A DNA stretch of 40,540 nt from a virus. The notes under the pieces are model-generated. The model saw only the letters and a program-made list of their open reading frames with translations, searched no databases and was not told where the DNA came from. Below, one piece after another: positions 1-7,350 of this stretch. The stretch is taken from positions 1 through 40,540 of IMG/VR virus record IMGVR_UViG_3300042473_000530. One strand, 5' to 3'. The translations under genes were made by a program, and so were the position numbers. The stretch's first letter is position 1; every line of letters begins with the position of its first letter.

Positions 1-651
1 GCTTTGCCGGGCTTCTTCAATTTCTGAAGCAGGCACAATCCCAGCATCCACGGTCTTAATGGTATAACTAAACCAGTTTTTCTTGCCGGGGTCTAATCCA
101 TCGCAGTAGGCTTCGTAGAACCACTTACTACCGGCGCTGACTTTAGGGGTGCCAAGGAACAAAGCATCCCCCTGCTGGTCAGCCAAGGCAGGGCGAACAA
201 TTTTAGTCCACATCACTTCAGTAATGTCGGCAGCTTCGTCAAAAATAGCAAAAGAAATCGAAAGACCTCGCAGGCGGTCTGGCACTTCGGCACCAAAGAG
301 GCGGATCATGGTGCCTGTATTCTTCAAGACAATCGACATATCGCTACGATTGATTTCAGAGATCATCTCAGGCGGAATGCTGTCCATCAACTCGCGCCAC
401 ATGATCTGCTTGGCCATCTTCAAAGTAGGCGCGATATAAACCACAAGCCCTTTTGAAACCGCATTGGCGGCACGGTATAGCTCGTGCTTGCTAAGGAATG
501 ACTTGCCACTTCGCCGCCCTGCCACTACCACGCGGTAGCGACATGGGTGGAGATAGACATGCGCCTGCCAGGGCATAAGGCCGAGGTTGCTAGTCGCCCG
601 ATCCGCTAAAACAGGATTGGGCTCCCACGTCAGTTTGTTAATCGCGTTCAT
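1..651 (-). CDS. terL: Terminase large subunit, N-terminal ATPase part (runs off the left edge)
   Basis: This is the motor ATPase that packages DNA into the prohead. Only the first 217 residues lie in the window; the frame is still open at base 1. Walker A is AGRRSGKS (residues 44-51), Walker B is FAIFDEAAD with D138 and E139, an RLRG segment lies at 126-129, and a coupling-type GTP follows the next strand. The C-terminal nuclease domain is outside the window. The ATG at 651-649 shares ATGA with the terS stop, so the two are translationally coupled in the usual terS-terL order. A degenerate paralogue of this ATPase domain lies at 6635-7330. The family call is secure; the specific packaging type cannot be told from this part. 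Confidence 0.93.
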   Translation of the reverse strand, partial: MNAINKLTWEPNPVLADRATSNLGLMPWQAHVYLHPCRYRVVVAGRRSGKSFLSKHELYRAANAVSKGLVVYIAPTLKMAKQIMWRELMDSIPPEMISEINRSDMSIVLKNTGTMIRLFGAEVPDRLRGLSISFAIFDEAADITEVMWTKIVRPALADQQGDALFLGTPKVSAGSKWFYEAYCDGLDPGKKNWFSYTIKTVDAGIVPASEIEEARQS

Positions 652-1343
652 TCGTCGCCTTCAGATACATCCTCGGAATCAAGCACGGCACGCTTCTTCA
701 CGATCATCGGCATGATTTCTTCCTTGGGCTTCATGAGACGGCGCAAGTCATGGACGTTGCGTTCTTCCTCGTTGGCCTTGGAGACGGCGGTGACAAGCTG
801 GCCAATCGACTTGGTAAGGCGGTTGAGTTCCACACGGACACTAGCAGGGTTTTCGCGAGTCTGTGCTTCCCCCTCCAAATGCTCAATTTCAGTCTCAAGC
901 AGATTGGAAATGCGGTCGATAATGCTATCAAGGCGCTTTGACCGCTTGCGCGTCGTGGTCAAACGCTCCGCAATCTGTGCGGCTGAGGACAAAATCACTT
1001 CATCTTCACGGGCTTTGTTGCCTCGCAGAAGGGATAGCGCCTCTGGTGAGGGCCTTCCGGTTTCATCCATCCCCATGACCATCATGGCGCGGGCAGCGTC
1101 GGCTACGCGAGGCTCTAAATTTCGCGTCCAATTGTAACGCCGAATACGATTAGAGATGGCTTGTGACGTGACGCCTTTGGCTTCAGGCAGGCGGGCCAAA
1201 TCGCTTAAAGCCCAGCCAATCCTATAATAATGCTCAATAACATCCCAATTTGCACCAGACTTCCACTTGCGCGCCTTTTGCTTGCGCGGCGCCTTCATAT
1301 CGGGGCGAATAGGCGTCACTTTCTCGGCCTTGTCGCTTGACAT
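648..1343 (-). CDS. terS: Terminase small subunit
   Basis: This 231-residue protein should recognise the packaging site and load the large subunit. Residues about 33-75 form a helix-turn-helix (VTSQAISNRIRRYNW as the recognition part), preceded by a very basic N-terminus. The middle (about 120-200) is a long charged helical stretch suited to ring oligomerisation, and the C-terminus is acidic. The stop overlaps the terL start by four bases. The start at 1343 has GGAAG nine bases upstream. A TTGACT/GATAAA promoter and a 15-bp palindrome lie directly upstream, so this gene probably heads its transcript. Assignment rests on the HTH and on its position before terL. Confidence 0.82.
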   Translation of the reverse strand: MSSDKAEKVTPIRPDMKAPRKQKARKWKSGANWDVIEHYYRIGWALSDLARLPEAKGVTSQAISNRIRRYNWTRNLEPRVADAARAMMVMGMDETGRPSPEALSLLRGNKAREDEVILSSAAQIAERLTTTRKRSKRLDSIIDRISNLLETEIEHLEGEAQTRENPASVRVELNRLTKSIGQLVTAVSKANEEERNVHDLRRLMKPKEEIMPMIVKKRAVLDSEDVSEGDE

Positions 1344-1362
1344 GATTAGATTCTTCCTAAAA

Positions 1363-1377
1363 AACGTTACTAACGTT
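1363..1377. promoter_or_regulatory. Perfect 15-bp palindrome, candidate operator upstream of terS
   Basis: AACGTTA-C-TAACGTT is a perfect 7+1+7 inverted repeat. It sits just downstream of the predicted minus-strand -10 box, over the expected transcription start of terS, in the divergent terS/portal intergenic region. That position suits a repressor or activator site. The binding protein is unknown. Confidence 0.5.
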
Positions 1378-1378
1378 G

Positions 1379-1408
1379 TTTATCCACTCGCTCCCATGTT
1401 AAAGTCAA
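1379..1408 (-). promoter_or_regulatory. Candidate sigma70-type promoter for terS-terL
   Basis: On the minus strand TTGACT (1408-1403, five of six matches to TTGACA) is followed after 18 bases by GATAAA (1384-1379, four of six matches to TATAAT). The predicted start falls about 30 bases before the terS ATG. The same TTGACT element recurs in other intergenic regions of the window. Confidence 0.5.
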
Positions 1409-1478
1409 GGCTGCATTGACTTCTTGCCCGCCAAAGCGTTACCCCTGCAACCTTATATTGCTTTTCAGGATTTGCATC

Positions 1479-2885
1479 ATGGCCGTCACTGACCTTGCAC
1501 CGGAATACAGCGCCAACCAAGATGACTGGCAGATGATCCGGGATGTGCTGAAGGGAGCCAAGGCTATCCGAGAAGGCGGCCAGAAGTATCTACCTCAGCT
1601 TTCAGGCATGAGTTATGGGGAGTATGAAGCGTATAAGAAGCGGGCGCAGTTCTTCAACGCTTCTGCCCGCACGTTAAACGGCCTTGTCGGTATGATCTTC
1701 CGCAAGGAACCGGAGATTATCTTGAACGGGGCTGAAGTGTTGCGCCCTCAGCTTGAAACCTGCACCGTTGATAACCAACCATTTACTGTTTTTGCTCGCG
1801 CCATTGTCCGTGAAATTCTAAGCATGGGTCGCGTAGGCGCATTGGTAGACGCGCCTACCAACGGGGGCACGCCCTACTTCACCACTTACATGGCGGAGAA
1901 TATTACCAATTGGCGCAACATGCGCGACGATAACGGGCGCCTTGTTGCTAACCAAATCGTGCTGAAAGAAGATTTCCTTGTAGATAGCCAAACTGGTTTT
2001 GGCTCTGAGGAAGTGACCGTCTACCGAGAACTCTATCTTGACGAGACGGGCATCTACCGCCAGCGTCTTTGGCTCCCGGTCAAGAGCAAGGACAACAGCA
2101 CTTCCTATCAGCCTGGAAGCGAAGTGTCTCCTATGCTGGCTGACAGTGGCTTCTTCCGAGGCGAGATGCCCTTCATCTGCTTCGGACCTATGAAGACAGG
2201 CATGAAGGTGCAGCGCCCGCCTATCTTGGATATCGCTGAGTTGAACGTCCTGCACTTCCAGCGTAGCGCGCAGTTGGCCCATGGTCAGTTCTACACTGCA
2301 ACGCCAACCTATTGGGCGATTGCGCCTAACCTTGGCGATGAATTGCCTGAATACCGGGTTGGTCCTAATACCGTTTGGCTCGTAGATCAGCCTAACTCTT
2401 GCGGTATTTTGGAATACCGTGGCGAAGGGCTTAAATATCTTGAATCTGCTTGCACGCAACTTGAATCGCAAATGGCAAGCCTAGGCGCTCGCCTCGTGGT
2501 TGACCGCAAGAACACGGCGGGAGAATCCAATCAGGTTGCAGAGATGCGGGGCAAGGGGGAGACTTCCTTGCTTTATGAGATTGTAGACAGTGCAGAGAAA
2601 GGCCTGACAGAACTTTTGAAAATCTGGGTCCGGTGGAACGGGCGTAATCCTCAAGGCGTTGAAGTCAAGTTGAACCGTGATTTCGTTGATGCGGCGCTGG
2701 AATACCGCACTTGGTTGCAGTTGGACAGGGCACATGCAGCGGGTAATATTGATGATGAGACGTATTATCGCGTGCTATTTGAAGGCGAGATGCTTCCGTC
2801 CACATATGGCCCGGCCCAGGTCAAGAAGATGATTGACATGGCGCCGCAGTTGCGGGCAGATATGGCGCAAGAAGCACCCGCATAG
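1479..2885 (+). CDS. Portal protein, DUF4055 family
   Basis: The portal forms the dodecameric ring at the capsid vertex through which DNA enters and leaves. The 468-residue sequence matches the DUF4055 portal family in my recognition: an N-terminal YxxYKKRAxFFNA helix region, a middle beta-rich part, and a conserved FICFGP...PPILDIAELNVLHFQRSAQL region (about residues 245-285). I choose the ATG at 1479 because it has a TCAGGA ribosome site; the longer reading from 1416 adds 21 residues unlike a portal N-terminus. It is transcribed away from terS, which is unusual because portal normally follows the terminase on the same strand. A DUF115 gene follows 33 bases later on the same strand. Confidence 0.85.
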   Translation: MAVTDLAPEYSANQDDWQMIRDVLKGAKAIREGGQKYLPQLSGMSYGEYEAYKKRAQFFNASARTLNGLVGMIFRKEPEIILNGAEVLRPQLETCTVDNQPFTVFARAIVREILSMGRVGALVDAPTNGGTPYFTTYMAENITNWRNMRDDNGRLVANQIVLKEDFLVDSQTGFGSEEVTVYRELYLDETGIYRQRLWLPVKSKDNSTSYQPGSEVSPMLADSGFFRGEMPFICFGPMKTGMKVQRPPILDIAELNVLHFQRSAQLAHGQFYTATPTYWAIAPNLGDELPEYRVGPNTVWLVDQPNSCGILEYRGEGLKYLESACTQLESQMASLGARLVVDRKNTAGESNQVAEMRGKGETSLLYEIVDSAEKGLTELLKIWVRWNGRNPQGVEVKLNRDFVDAALEYRTWLQLDRAHAAGNIDDETYYRVLFEGEMLPSTYGPAQVKKMIDMAPQLRADMAQEAPA

Positions 2886-2918
2886 GGCGGTGCCGTTCGC
2901 TTTTAATTTTAGGTAATC

Positions 2919-3770
2919 ATGACACAGCCCAACTTCATGAAACTGGTCAACCCTGAAGTTGGCTTTCTTCCTATGAACATCGAATATGCGGCGAGTCTTA
3001 ATCTGCCTTTTGTGCAAAAGGATGCGCTGGCCGATCTGAAAGGCGTTGTTGTCTGTGGCACAGCGCCGTCTTTGGTCAAGGCGTCTTCCCTGCGTGAGAT
3101 TAAGCGGCTACAAGGTCTAGGCTATAAGATTTTTGCGGTTAAGCAGGCGATCCGTATCCTGCCGGAATATGGTATCATCCCTGATTTCTCTGTGGCGATG
3201 GACCCCGGAGAAAAGCAAATTAAGAAGACGCCCCTTGATCCACGCGTCACATATTTTGTGGCAAGTTCATGTCATCCAAGAATGTTCGATTATCTTTTAA
3301 AGGGCGGCGCAAATGTGGTGCTTTTCCATTCTGCTTGCGGTGCTGCATCTGAAAATCTATGCGAAATGGAAATCTATGAAAAATACTTTCCAGAAAATTG
3401 TAGCTATGAGAGTGTGGCTAGTGGCGGGTTTACCGTTGTAAACCGCGCTGTTGCTGTTGCTAGTTGGATGGGTGCCAAGCGCATTTGCATTGCAGGGGCG
3501 CCTTTTGGCTGGCGTGAGGATGAGGACTACTACGCGCCTACGGTTACTGAGCCTGCGGGCAACGCCTCAGGCCCTACGCTCGATGACCAAGCCCGAGTAG
3601 ACGGCAAGCGGTGGTATTCCAAGGCAGACTTGCTACCCAGCGCCATGTCCCTTGCTCGTAAGGCTAAGGCCAGTCCAGGCAAGTTCGATTTTATCGGTGA
3701 CAGCCTCGCGGCCTCTCTGGCCGCAAAGTCAGATGCTTTCCTAGAACGTGTTATTCCAAGCGGGAGTTAA
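2919..3770 (+). CDS. DUF115 / MptE-like protein (glycosyltransferase-like)
   Basis: The 283-residue sequence resembles the DUF115 group, which includes the pterin kinase MptE and Maf-type flagellin glycosylation proteins. Supporting segments are VVVCGTAPSL (nucleotide-binding-like, residues about 42-52), the following IFAVKQAIRILPEYGIIPDF and MDPGEK, and ASGGFTVVNRAVAVASWMGAK in the C-terminal half with AGAPFGW. In bacteria such proteins transfer nonulosonic acids to surface proteins. In this phage, together with the glycosyltransferase/FkbM cassette at 28082-30314, it may help decorate virion proteins. It follows the portal with a short gap and shares TTAA with the stop of the convergent gene at 3767. 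The family call is good; the substrate is inference. Confidence 0.7.
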   Translation: MTQPNFMKLVNPEVGFLPMNIEYAASLNLPFVQKDALADLKGVVVCGTAPSLVKASSLREIKRLQGLGYKIFAVKQAIRILPEYGIIPDFSVAMDPGEKQIKKTPLDPRVTYFVASSCHPRMFDYLLKGGANVVLFHSACGAASENLCEMEIYEKYFPENCSYESVASGGFTVVNRAVAVASWMGAKRICIAGAPFGWREDEDYYAPTVTEPAGNASGPTLDDQARVDGKRWYSKADLLPSAMSLARKAKASPGKFDFIGDSLAASLAAKSDAFLERVIPSGS

Positions 3771-3931
3771 CCCCGCTTTTTGGCCCGCTGAGCCTGCGCG
3801 ATGTTATCCACCGCGTTCGGATAGGGTCGGCCTGCCTTTTCAGCACGGCGCTTGGCTGCCGCTTTGTCTTGCGGGCTAAGCGCCGTGGATCGCTTGCGGG
3901 GGTTCTTCTTTTCCCAAAGTGGCTTGTCCAT
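3767..3931 (-). CDS. Small basic protein, 54 residues
   Basis: I do not recognise this gene. It runs from ATG at 3931 to TAA at 3769-3767 and is strongly basic, with clusters KKNPRKRS near the N-terminus, AAAKRRAEKAGRPYPNAVDN in the middle and AKKRG at the end. It has a strong ribosome site (AAGGGG eight bases upstream). Its start overlaps the stop of the preceding minus-strand gene (TGATG), so the two are a coupled pair. Its stop interlocks with that of the convergent DUF115 gene in a TTAA. The charge suggests nucleic-acid contact, but that is inference only. Confidence 0.7.
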   Translation of the reverse strand: MDKPLWEKKNPRKRSTALSPQDKAAAKRRAEKAGRPYPNAVDNIAQAQRAKKRG

Positions 3932-4311
3932 CACTTCTTCCCCTTTTTATCAGCGGCTTCCATTTGCCGCACCAACTTACCAGACCATGCTTCGCCAGCA
4001 CGCCCGCCCCAAAGATTGATAGCGATTGCTCGCGCACTAGGGCCACCATCGGCTGGTTTAGCTTGCGGCGCATTGCCGTGCCGGTCAAAAAAGGCTTTCA
4101 TACGTTTAGCCGTTTCGGGCGAAATATCCTTGCCTGCGGCCAATGTGGCAGCGCGGGCCACGCCAGAGCCAATGCCCTGCTTGCCTGCTTCTGCGGTAGT
4201 CAGGCCACCACGCCCATACTTACGGCGCTGTTCGAGCCCACGCTCAGCAGCGCTCTGCACGCCTTGCGGCGGCGTAAAATCAATTTTCTCATACTTCTTC
4301 GGCGGAGCCAT
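3931..4311 (-). CDS. Conserved phage protein of unknown function
   Basis: The 126-residue product starts at the ATG at 4311, which has AGGGA seven bases upstream; an ATG 27 bases earlier lacks a good ribosome site. Visible segments are KKYEKIDFTPP, then a G/R-rich stretch (RGLEQRRKYGRGGLTTAEAGKQG cut here into RKYGRGGL and AGKQGIGSG), SPETAKRMKAFFDRH near residue 65-80, and INLWGGRAGEAWSGK near the C-terminus. I have seen this layout in phage structural regions but cannot give a function. It is the first gene of a two-gene minus-strand unit inserted between plus-strand head genes. A TTGACT promoter candidate lies upstream. Confidence 0.72.
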   Translation of the reverse strand: MAPPKKYEKIDFTPPQGVQSAAERGLEQRRKYGRGGLTTAEAGKQGIGSGVARAATLAAGKDISPETAKRMKAFFDRHGNAPQAKPADGGPSARAIAINLWGGRAGEAWSGKLVRQMEAADKKGKK

Positions 4312-4344
4312 GGCTTTTCCCTCATAAGGGTGTTGCATTTACCA

Positions 4345-4373
4345 TATACAATGATCTAGGCACTAATAGTCAA
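4345..4373 (-). promoter_or_regulatory. Candidate promoter for the two-gene minus-strand unit
   Basis: TTGACT (4373-4368) is followed after 17 bases by TGTATA, or after 19 by TATATG, on the minus strand. It lies about 35 bases upstream of the ATG at 4311. The -35 box is good and the -10 box is weak. A small GCGGC-TGA-GCCGC hairpin (4378-4390) lies just upstream, on the scaffold side. Confidence 0.35.
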
Positions 4374-4440
4374 CCGTGCGGCTGAGCCGCGCCCGTATAT
4401 CGCATCGGTTAACTGCGATCTCCTGTGGAGAATTTTCAAT

Positions 4441-5226
4441 ATGTTTATCCGGTCCCTTCAGAACCAAATGAATTATAATGCAGAAGGCGGTGGCGGTGCC
4501 CCCGATATTGCGGCTCTGATTGCCGCTGAAGTGGTAAAGGCCACCCAAGGTCTTAAGTCAAAGAACGACGAACTTCTGAACGAGGTCAAGGCCGAGCGCG
4601 AAAAGCGCAAGGCTTATGAAGTTCAGATTCAGAGCATGGGCAATCAAGAAGACAACAACAAGGCCCGCGAACTTATGGAGCGTATGCAGGCCGATGCGGA
4701 CCTTCGCATGATTGTGGAGGGCGGCAAGGCAGCGTTTGAGGACGTGCTTACTCGCCGCACTAAATCCGTGGTCGGGGCTGAACGCGCCGCCAAGGAAGCC
4801 GCAGAGCGGGCAGCGCAGGAAGCCGCCGCACGGGCAGACGCCGCGCAAAACCGTTGGCGCTCTGAGCGGCTGAACTTTGAAGTGACTTCCGCCGTCAGCA
4901 AGGCCAAGGCACTACCGGAGGCCGCCGAATATATCCGTATCAAGGCCGAGCAGATGTTCCACCTTGACGATGAAACGGGCAAGCCTGCTTTGCGAGAAGG
5001 CGTTGACGTGATCGACCGCAGTGGTAATCCTCATACGCTTGATACGTGGGTGGAGTCGCTACGCGATACCAACCCGTTCTTCTTCGGCATCCCTTCTGGC
5101 GGTGGCGCTGGCGGGGGCAATGGCCGAGGCGGCGACCGCGCTCCGGTTAGGATCAACGCCACTGACGCCAAGGCAATCAGCGGCAATCTTGAAGCGATTG
5201 CGTCTGGCAAGGCAGTGGTCGCGTAA
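4441..5226 (+). CDS. Capsid scaffolding protein (putative)
   Basis: The 261-residue product has the layout of an internal scaffold: a charged coiled-coil region (about residues 35-150, rich in E, K, A and R, with repeated EAAxRAAxEAA), a middle helical part, and a glycine-rich linker (GGGAGGGNGRGG) before the C-terminal tail. It lies directly before the coat gene on the same strand, the standard scaffold position. The GGAG ten bases before the ATG supports this start. The ATG at 4468 is an alternative. No family signature beyond composition and position is visible, so the function is inferred. Confidence 0.75.
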   Translation: MFIRSLQNQMNYNAEGGGGAPDIAALIAAEVVKATQGLKSKNDELLNEVKAEREKRKAYEVQIQSMGNQEDNNKARELMERMQADADLRMIVEGGKAAFEDVLTRRTKSVVGAERAAKEAAERAAQEAAARADAAQNRWRSERLNFEVTSAVSKAKALPEAAEYIRIKAEQMFHLDDETGKPALREGVDVIDRSGNPHTLDTWVESLRDTNPFFFGIPSGGGAGGGNGRGGDRAPVRINATDAKAISGNLEAIASGKAVVA

Positions 5227-5239
5227 GCAAAAACAGATG

Positions 5240-5264
5240 CCTACGGGGCCTAAAACCCCGTAGG
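5240..5264. terminator. Hairpin after the scaffold gene, possible weak terminator
   Basis: CCTACGGGG (5240-5248) and CCCCGTAGG (5256-5264) form a perfect 9-bp stem around a 7-base loop, extendable by a G-T and a T-A pair. It lies 13 bases after the scaffold stop. There is no T-run after it, so it may be a partial terminator or an RNA-processing or stabilising hairpin. A promoter for the coat gene begins right behind it. Confidence 0.5.
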
Positions 5265-5266
5265 TA

Positions 5267-5294
5267 TTGACTTTGTAGTTTACTTTACCATAAG
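5267..5294 (+). promoter_or_regulatory. Candidate promoter for the coat gene
   Basis: TTGACT (5267-5272) and CATAAG (5289-5294) are spaced by 16 bases. The site sits between the scaffold hairpin and the structured coat leader, which would give the coat gene its own transcript. Confidence 0.5.
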
Positions 5295-5316
5295 AAAAGA
5301 GCGTTTACATTTCTTG

Positions 5317-5398
5317 CCCTTGTGGGGTCGAAATTAATTCCCGCCTCCCTTGTGGGTTGTGCGCGGTTCGCGGAATCCTTCGGGTTTCAACGGCGGGA
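5317..5398 (+). promoter_or_regulatory. Structured mRNA leader of the coat gene
   Basis: The 200-base stretch between scaffold and coat contains several nested inverted repeats. CCCTTGTGGG, itself a CCC-TTGT-GGG hairpin, occurs at 5317-5326 and again at 5347-5356, exactly 30 bases apart. TCCCGCC (5339-5345) pairs with GGCGGGA (5392-5398). Between those arms lie CGCG-GTT-CGCG (5362-5372) and a GAATCC-TTCG-GGTTTC hairpin with a UUCG loop (5373-5388). The structure ends about 35 bases before the ATG at 5433. A regulatory or stabilising RNA element is inferred. Confidence 0.5.
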
Positions 5399-5432
5399 GT
5401 GCCGGTAAACCCTATAAGCACAGGAGATTACT

Positions 5433-6569
5433 ATGCCCAATAGTTTGTCAAACCTCATTCCCCGGCTTCTCGCTCGTGGTCTTCTTGCTCTACGCGAGCA
5501 GGCGATCATGCCGCGCCTAGTCAACCTTGATTATTCGTCTGAAGGTGCGATGCGTGGTTCCACCATCGACATTCCGATCAGCAACACCTTTACCGCCACC
5601 GACGTTGCCCCGTCCATGACCCCCGCTTCGGCTCAGGACAGCACCCCCGGCCTCGTGCAGATCGCCCTTGACCAGTGGAAGGAAGTTCCCTTCTTCATCA
5701 CTGACAAGCAGCGTATGGAAATCATGGAGAGCGAATCCTTCCTCCCCATGAACGTCTCCGAGACTGTTCGTGCCCTAGCCAACTCCATGGACGGCTATAT
5801 CCACAGCCAGTATGTGGACGTGTATGGCTACGTGGGCGTTGCTGGTCAGACCCCGTTCAGCACCATTGCTGACGTGGTGAATGCTCGTGCGGCTCTAAAC
5901 CGCCAGCTTTCCCCCATGGGCAACCGCCGCATGGTCCTGAACCCGGATGCCGAGGCTCAGCTACTTCAGATTCCTGCTATGTCCGATCTGGAAAAGACCG
6001 GCGATCAGGAAGTGAAGATCGAGGGTATGCTTGGCCGCAAGTTCGGCTTCGACTTCTTCCAGTCCACCAACGTCGTGACCCACGTCGCTGGCACCGCCGC
6101 AAGCATCACCGTGGCTTCCACCACGGCCCTTGGCGCTACCTCGCTGGATATCATCGCCTCCGTGGCAGGCACCCTGCGCCGTGGCGACGTGTTCAGCATC
6201 GCTGGCAACACCCAGACCTACGTGGTGACTTCGGCCAACGCTACCTACACCAGCACCAAGACTGCTATCTCTATCAGCCCTCCGCTGGTGGCGATTGCAT
6301 CTAGCGGTTCTGACGTGGCCAAGCGCGCTTCGCATGTGGTCAACCTAGCCTTCCAGCGCGAGGCATTCGCCTTCGTGAACCGTCCGCTGGCTGGTGTCGG
6401 TTCTGGCCCGGAACTCGGCTCCATCATCTCGCAGATGACCGACCCGGTGTCTGGCCTGACCATGCGTATGGAAGTGACCCGCCACAACAAGCAAGAGCGC
6501 TTTGCTGTGGACGTGCTATACGGCGCCAAGGCAGTCCGTCCTGCCCTCGCCGTCCGCGTCGCTGGCTAA
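5433..6569 (+). CDS. Major capsid protein, P22 coat family
   Basis: This 378-residue protein should form the icosahedral shell. The sequence resembles the P22 gp5-type coat family: N-terminal helix (LIPRLLARGLLALREQAIMPRLVN), then GSTIDIPI and WKEVPFFITDKQ in the E-loop and spine region, MVLNPDAEAQLLQIP in the P-domain, an inserted threonine- and alanine-rich beta domain at about residues 215-290 that corresponds in position to the I-domain insertion, and DVLYGAKAVRPALAVRV at the C-terminus. The AGGAG ribosome site lies six to seven bases before the ATG. Codon use looks GC-rich and uniform, as expected for a highly expressed gene. A strong terminator follows. Confidence 0.88.
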   Translation: MPNSLSNLIPRLLARGLLALREQAIMPRLVNLDYSSEGAMRGSTIDIPISNTFTATDVAPSMTPASAQDSTPGLVQIALDQWKEVPFFITDKQRMEIMESESFLPMNVSETVRALANSMDGYIHSQYVDVYGYVGVAGQTPFSTIADVVNARAALNRQLSPMGNRRMVLNPDAEAQLLQIPAMSDLEKTGDQEVKIEGMLGRKFGFDFFQSTNVVTHVAGTAASITVASTTALGATSLDIIASVAGTLRRGDVFSIAGNTQTYVVTSANATYTSTKTAISISPPLVAIASSGSDVAKRASHVVNLAFQREAFAFVNRPLAGVGSGPELGSIISQMTDPVSGLTMRMEVTRHNKQERFAVDVLYGAKAVRPALAVRVAG

Positions 6570-6590
6570 AGCCAAGCGGCCTAATACAAG

Positions 6591-6620
6591 AAAGCCGGGC
6601 AGAAATGCCCGGCTTTTTTT
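6591..6620 (+). terminator. Rho-independent terminator after the coat gene
   Basis: AAAGCCGGGC and GCCCGGC form a 7-bp GC stem (6594-6600 with 6607-6613) around AGAAAT, followed by seven T on the plus strand. On the minus strand the stem is followed by TTTC, so it may also stop transcripts arriving from the terminase paralogue, whose stop lies at 6635. Confidence 0.9.
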
Positions 6621-6634
6621 GTTGGCTGGCGCTG

Positions 6635-7330
6635 TCAGGTAGAGGGTGTTGGGTCTAGTTTTTCAGGCCAATGCGCCGTTTGAGCGGGATATTTTGCACG
6701 AAAATCTTCTAGAATTTGCACCATAGTAATCAGTCCGGCATCAAGAGTTTTAATCCGGTAACTGAACCAGTCGCGTCTATACGGATCAATTCCCGCGCAA
6801 TATGCGTCGTAAAACCAACGCCCTGGGCCTTCTGTGCCCTTCGGAGCACTCAAAAACAAAACTCGTCCTTGTCGGTTTGCTAGTGACGGGCGAATGTGGT
6901 CGCGCCAAATTTCTTCTGGCATGTGCGCCGCGTGTTCGAGCACGGCAAAATCAATATTTAACCCACAAAAATAAGAAGTTGATTCGTCACCGAACACCCG
7001 GATCGTACTCCCGGTAGGTTTCAGCACTAAAGACATATCGTGGTCGTTTACATTTTCAATTATCTCTTTTGGAATAGTGTCTAGCAACGGGTTCCACATT
7101 TTTGAGCGCGCCAGTTTTCGAGACCGCACCACGTAAATTACCATCCCGTTCTTGATAGACATAGCGGCGCGAAAAAGTTCGTGCATGGCAAGAAATGACT
7201 TGCCGGTAACAATACCCGCTGCGACTACTCGAAAGCGACTCTGGTTCGAGAACACATGTTTTTGCCACGGCAGCATTTGTGGCCCGTTCAGGGTTAGTTG
7301 AGGCGAGGTGTGTTGGGGTGTATCTGTCAC
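6635..7330 (-). CDS. Degenerate terminase large-subunit ATPase paralogue (putative pseudo-ATPase)
   Basis: This 231-residue protein aligns nearly end to end with the visible ATPase domain of the phage's own TerL: MLPWQKHVF against LMPWQAHVY, KSFLAMHELFRAA against KSFLSKHELYRAA, WFYDAYCAGIDP against WFYEAYCDGLDP. ATPase positions differ: Walker A is AGIVTGKS (residues 38-45; TerL has AGRRSGKS), Walker B reads FAVLEHAAH (E132, H133 in place of D and E), and RLRG is replaced by YFCG (120-123). There is no nuclease domain, and the frame is intact. I choose GTG at 7330 because an AAAGGGA lies eight bases upstream; the longer reading begins inside the tRNA gene. A non-hydrolysing regulator or decoy is inferred. 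A decaying duplicate is the alternative. Confidence 0.75.
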   Translation of the reverse strand: MTDTPQHTSPQLTLNGPQMLPWQKHVFSNQSRFRVVAAGIVTGKSFLAMHELFRAAMSIKNGMVIYVVRSRKLARSKMWNPLLDTIPKEIIENVNDHDMSLVLKPTGSTIRVFGDESTSYFCGLNIDFAVLEHAAHMPEEIWRDHIRPSLANRQGRVLFLSAPKGTEGPGRWFYDAYCAGIDPYRRDWFSYRIKTLDAGLITMVQILEDFRAKYPAQTAHWPEKLDPTPST

Positions 7331-7350
7331 TGATCTATTCCCTTTTTTGT

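Noticed and set aside
1818-2471. 217-codon open frame on the minus strand opposite the portal gene
   Set aside because: It lies wholly inside a well-supported portal gene, has no recognisable motif or ribosome site, and matches the expected antisense shadow.
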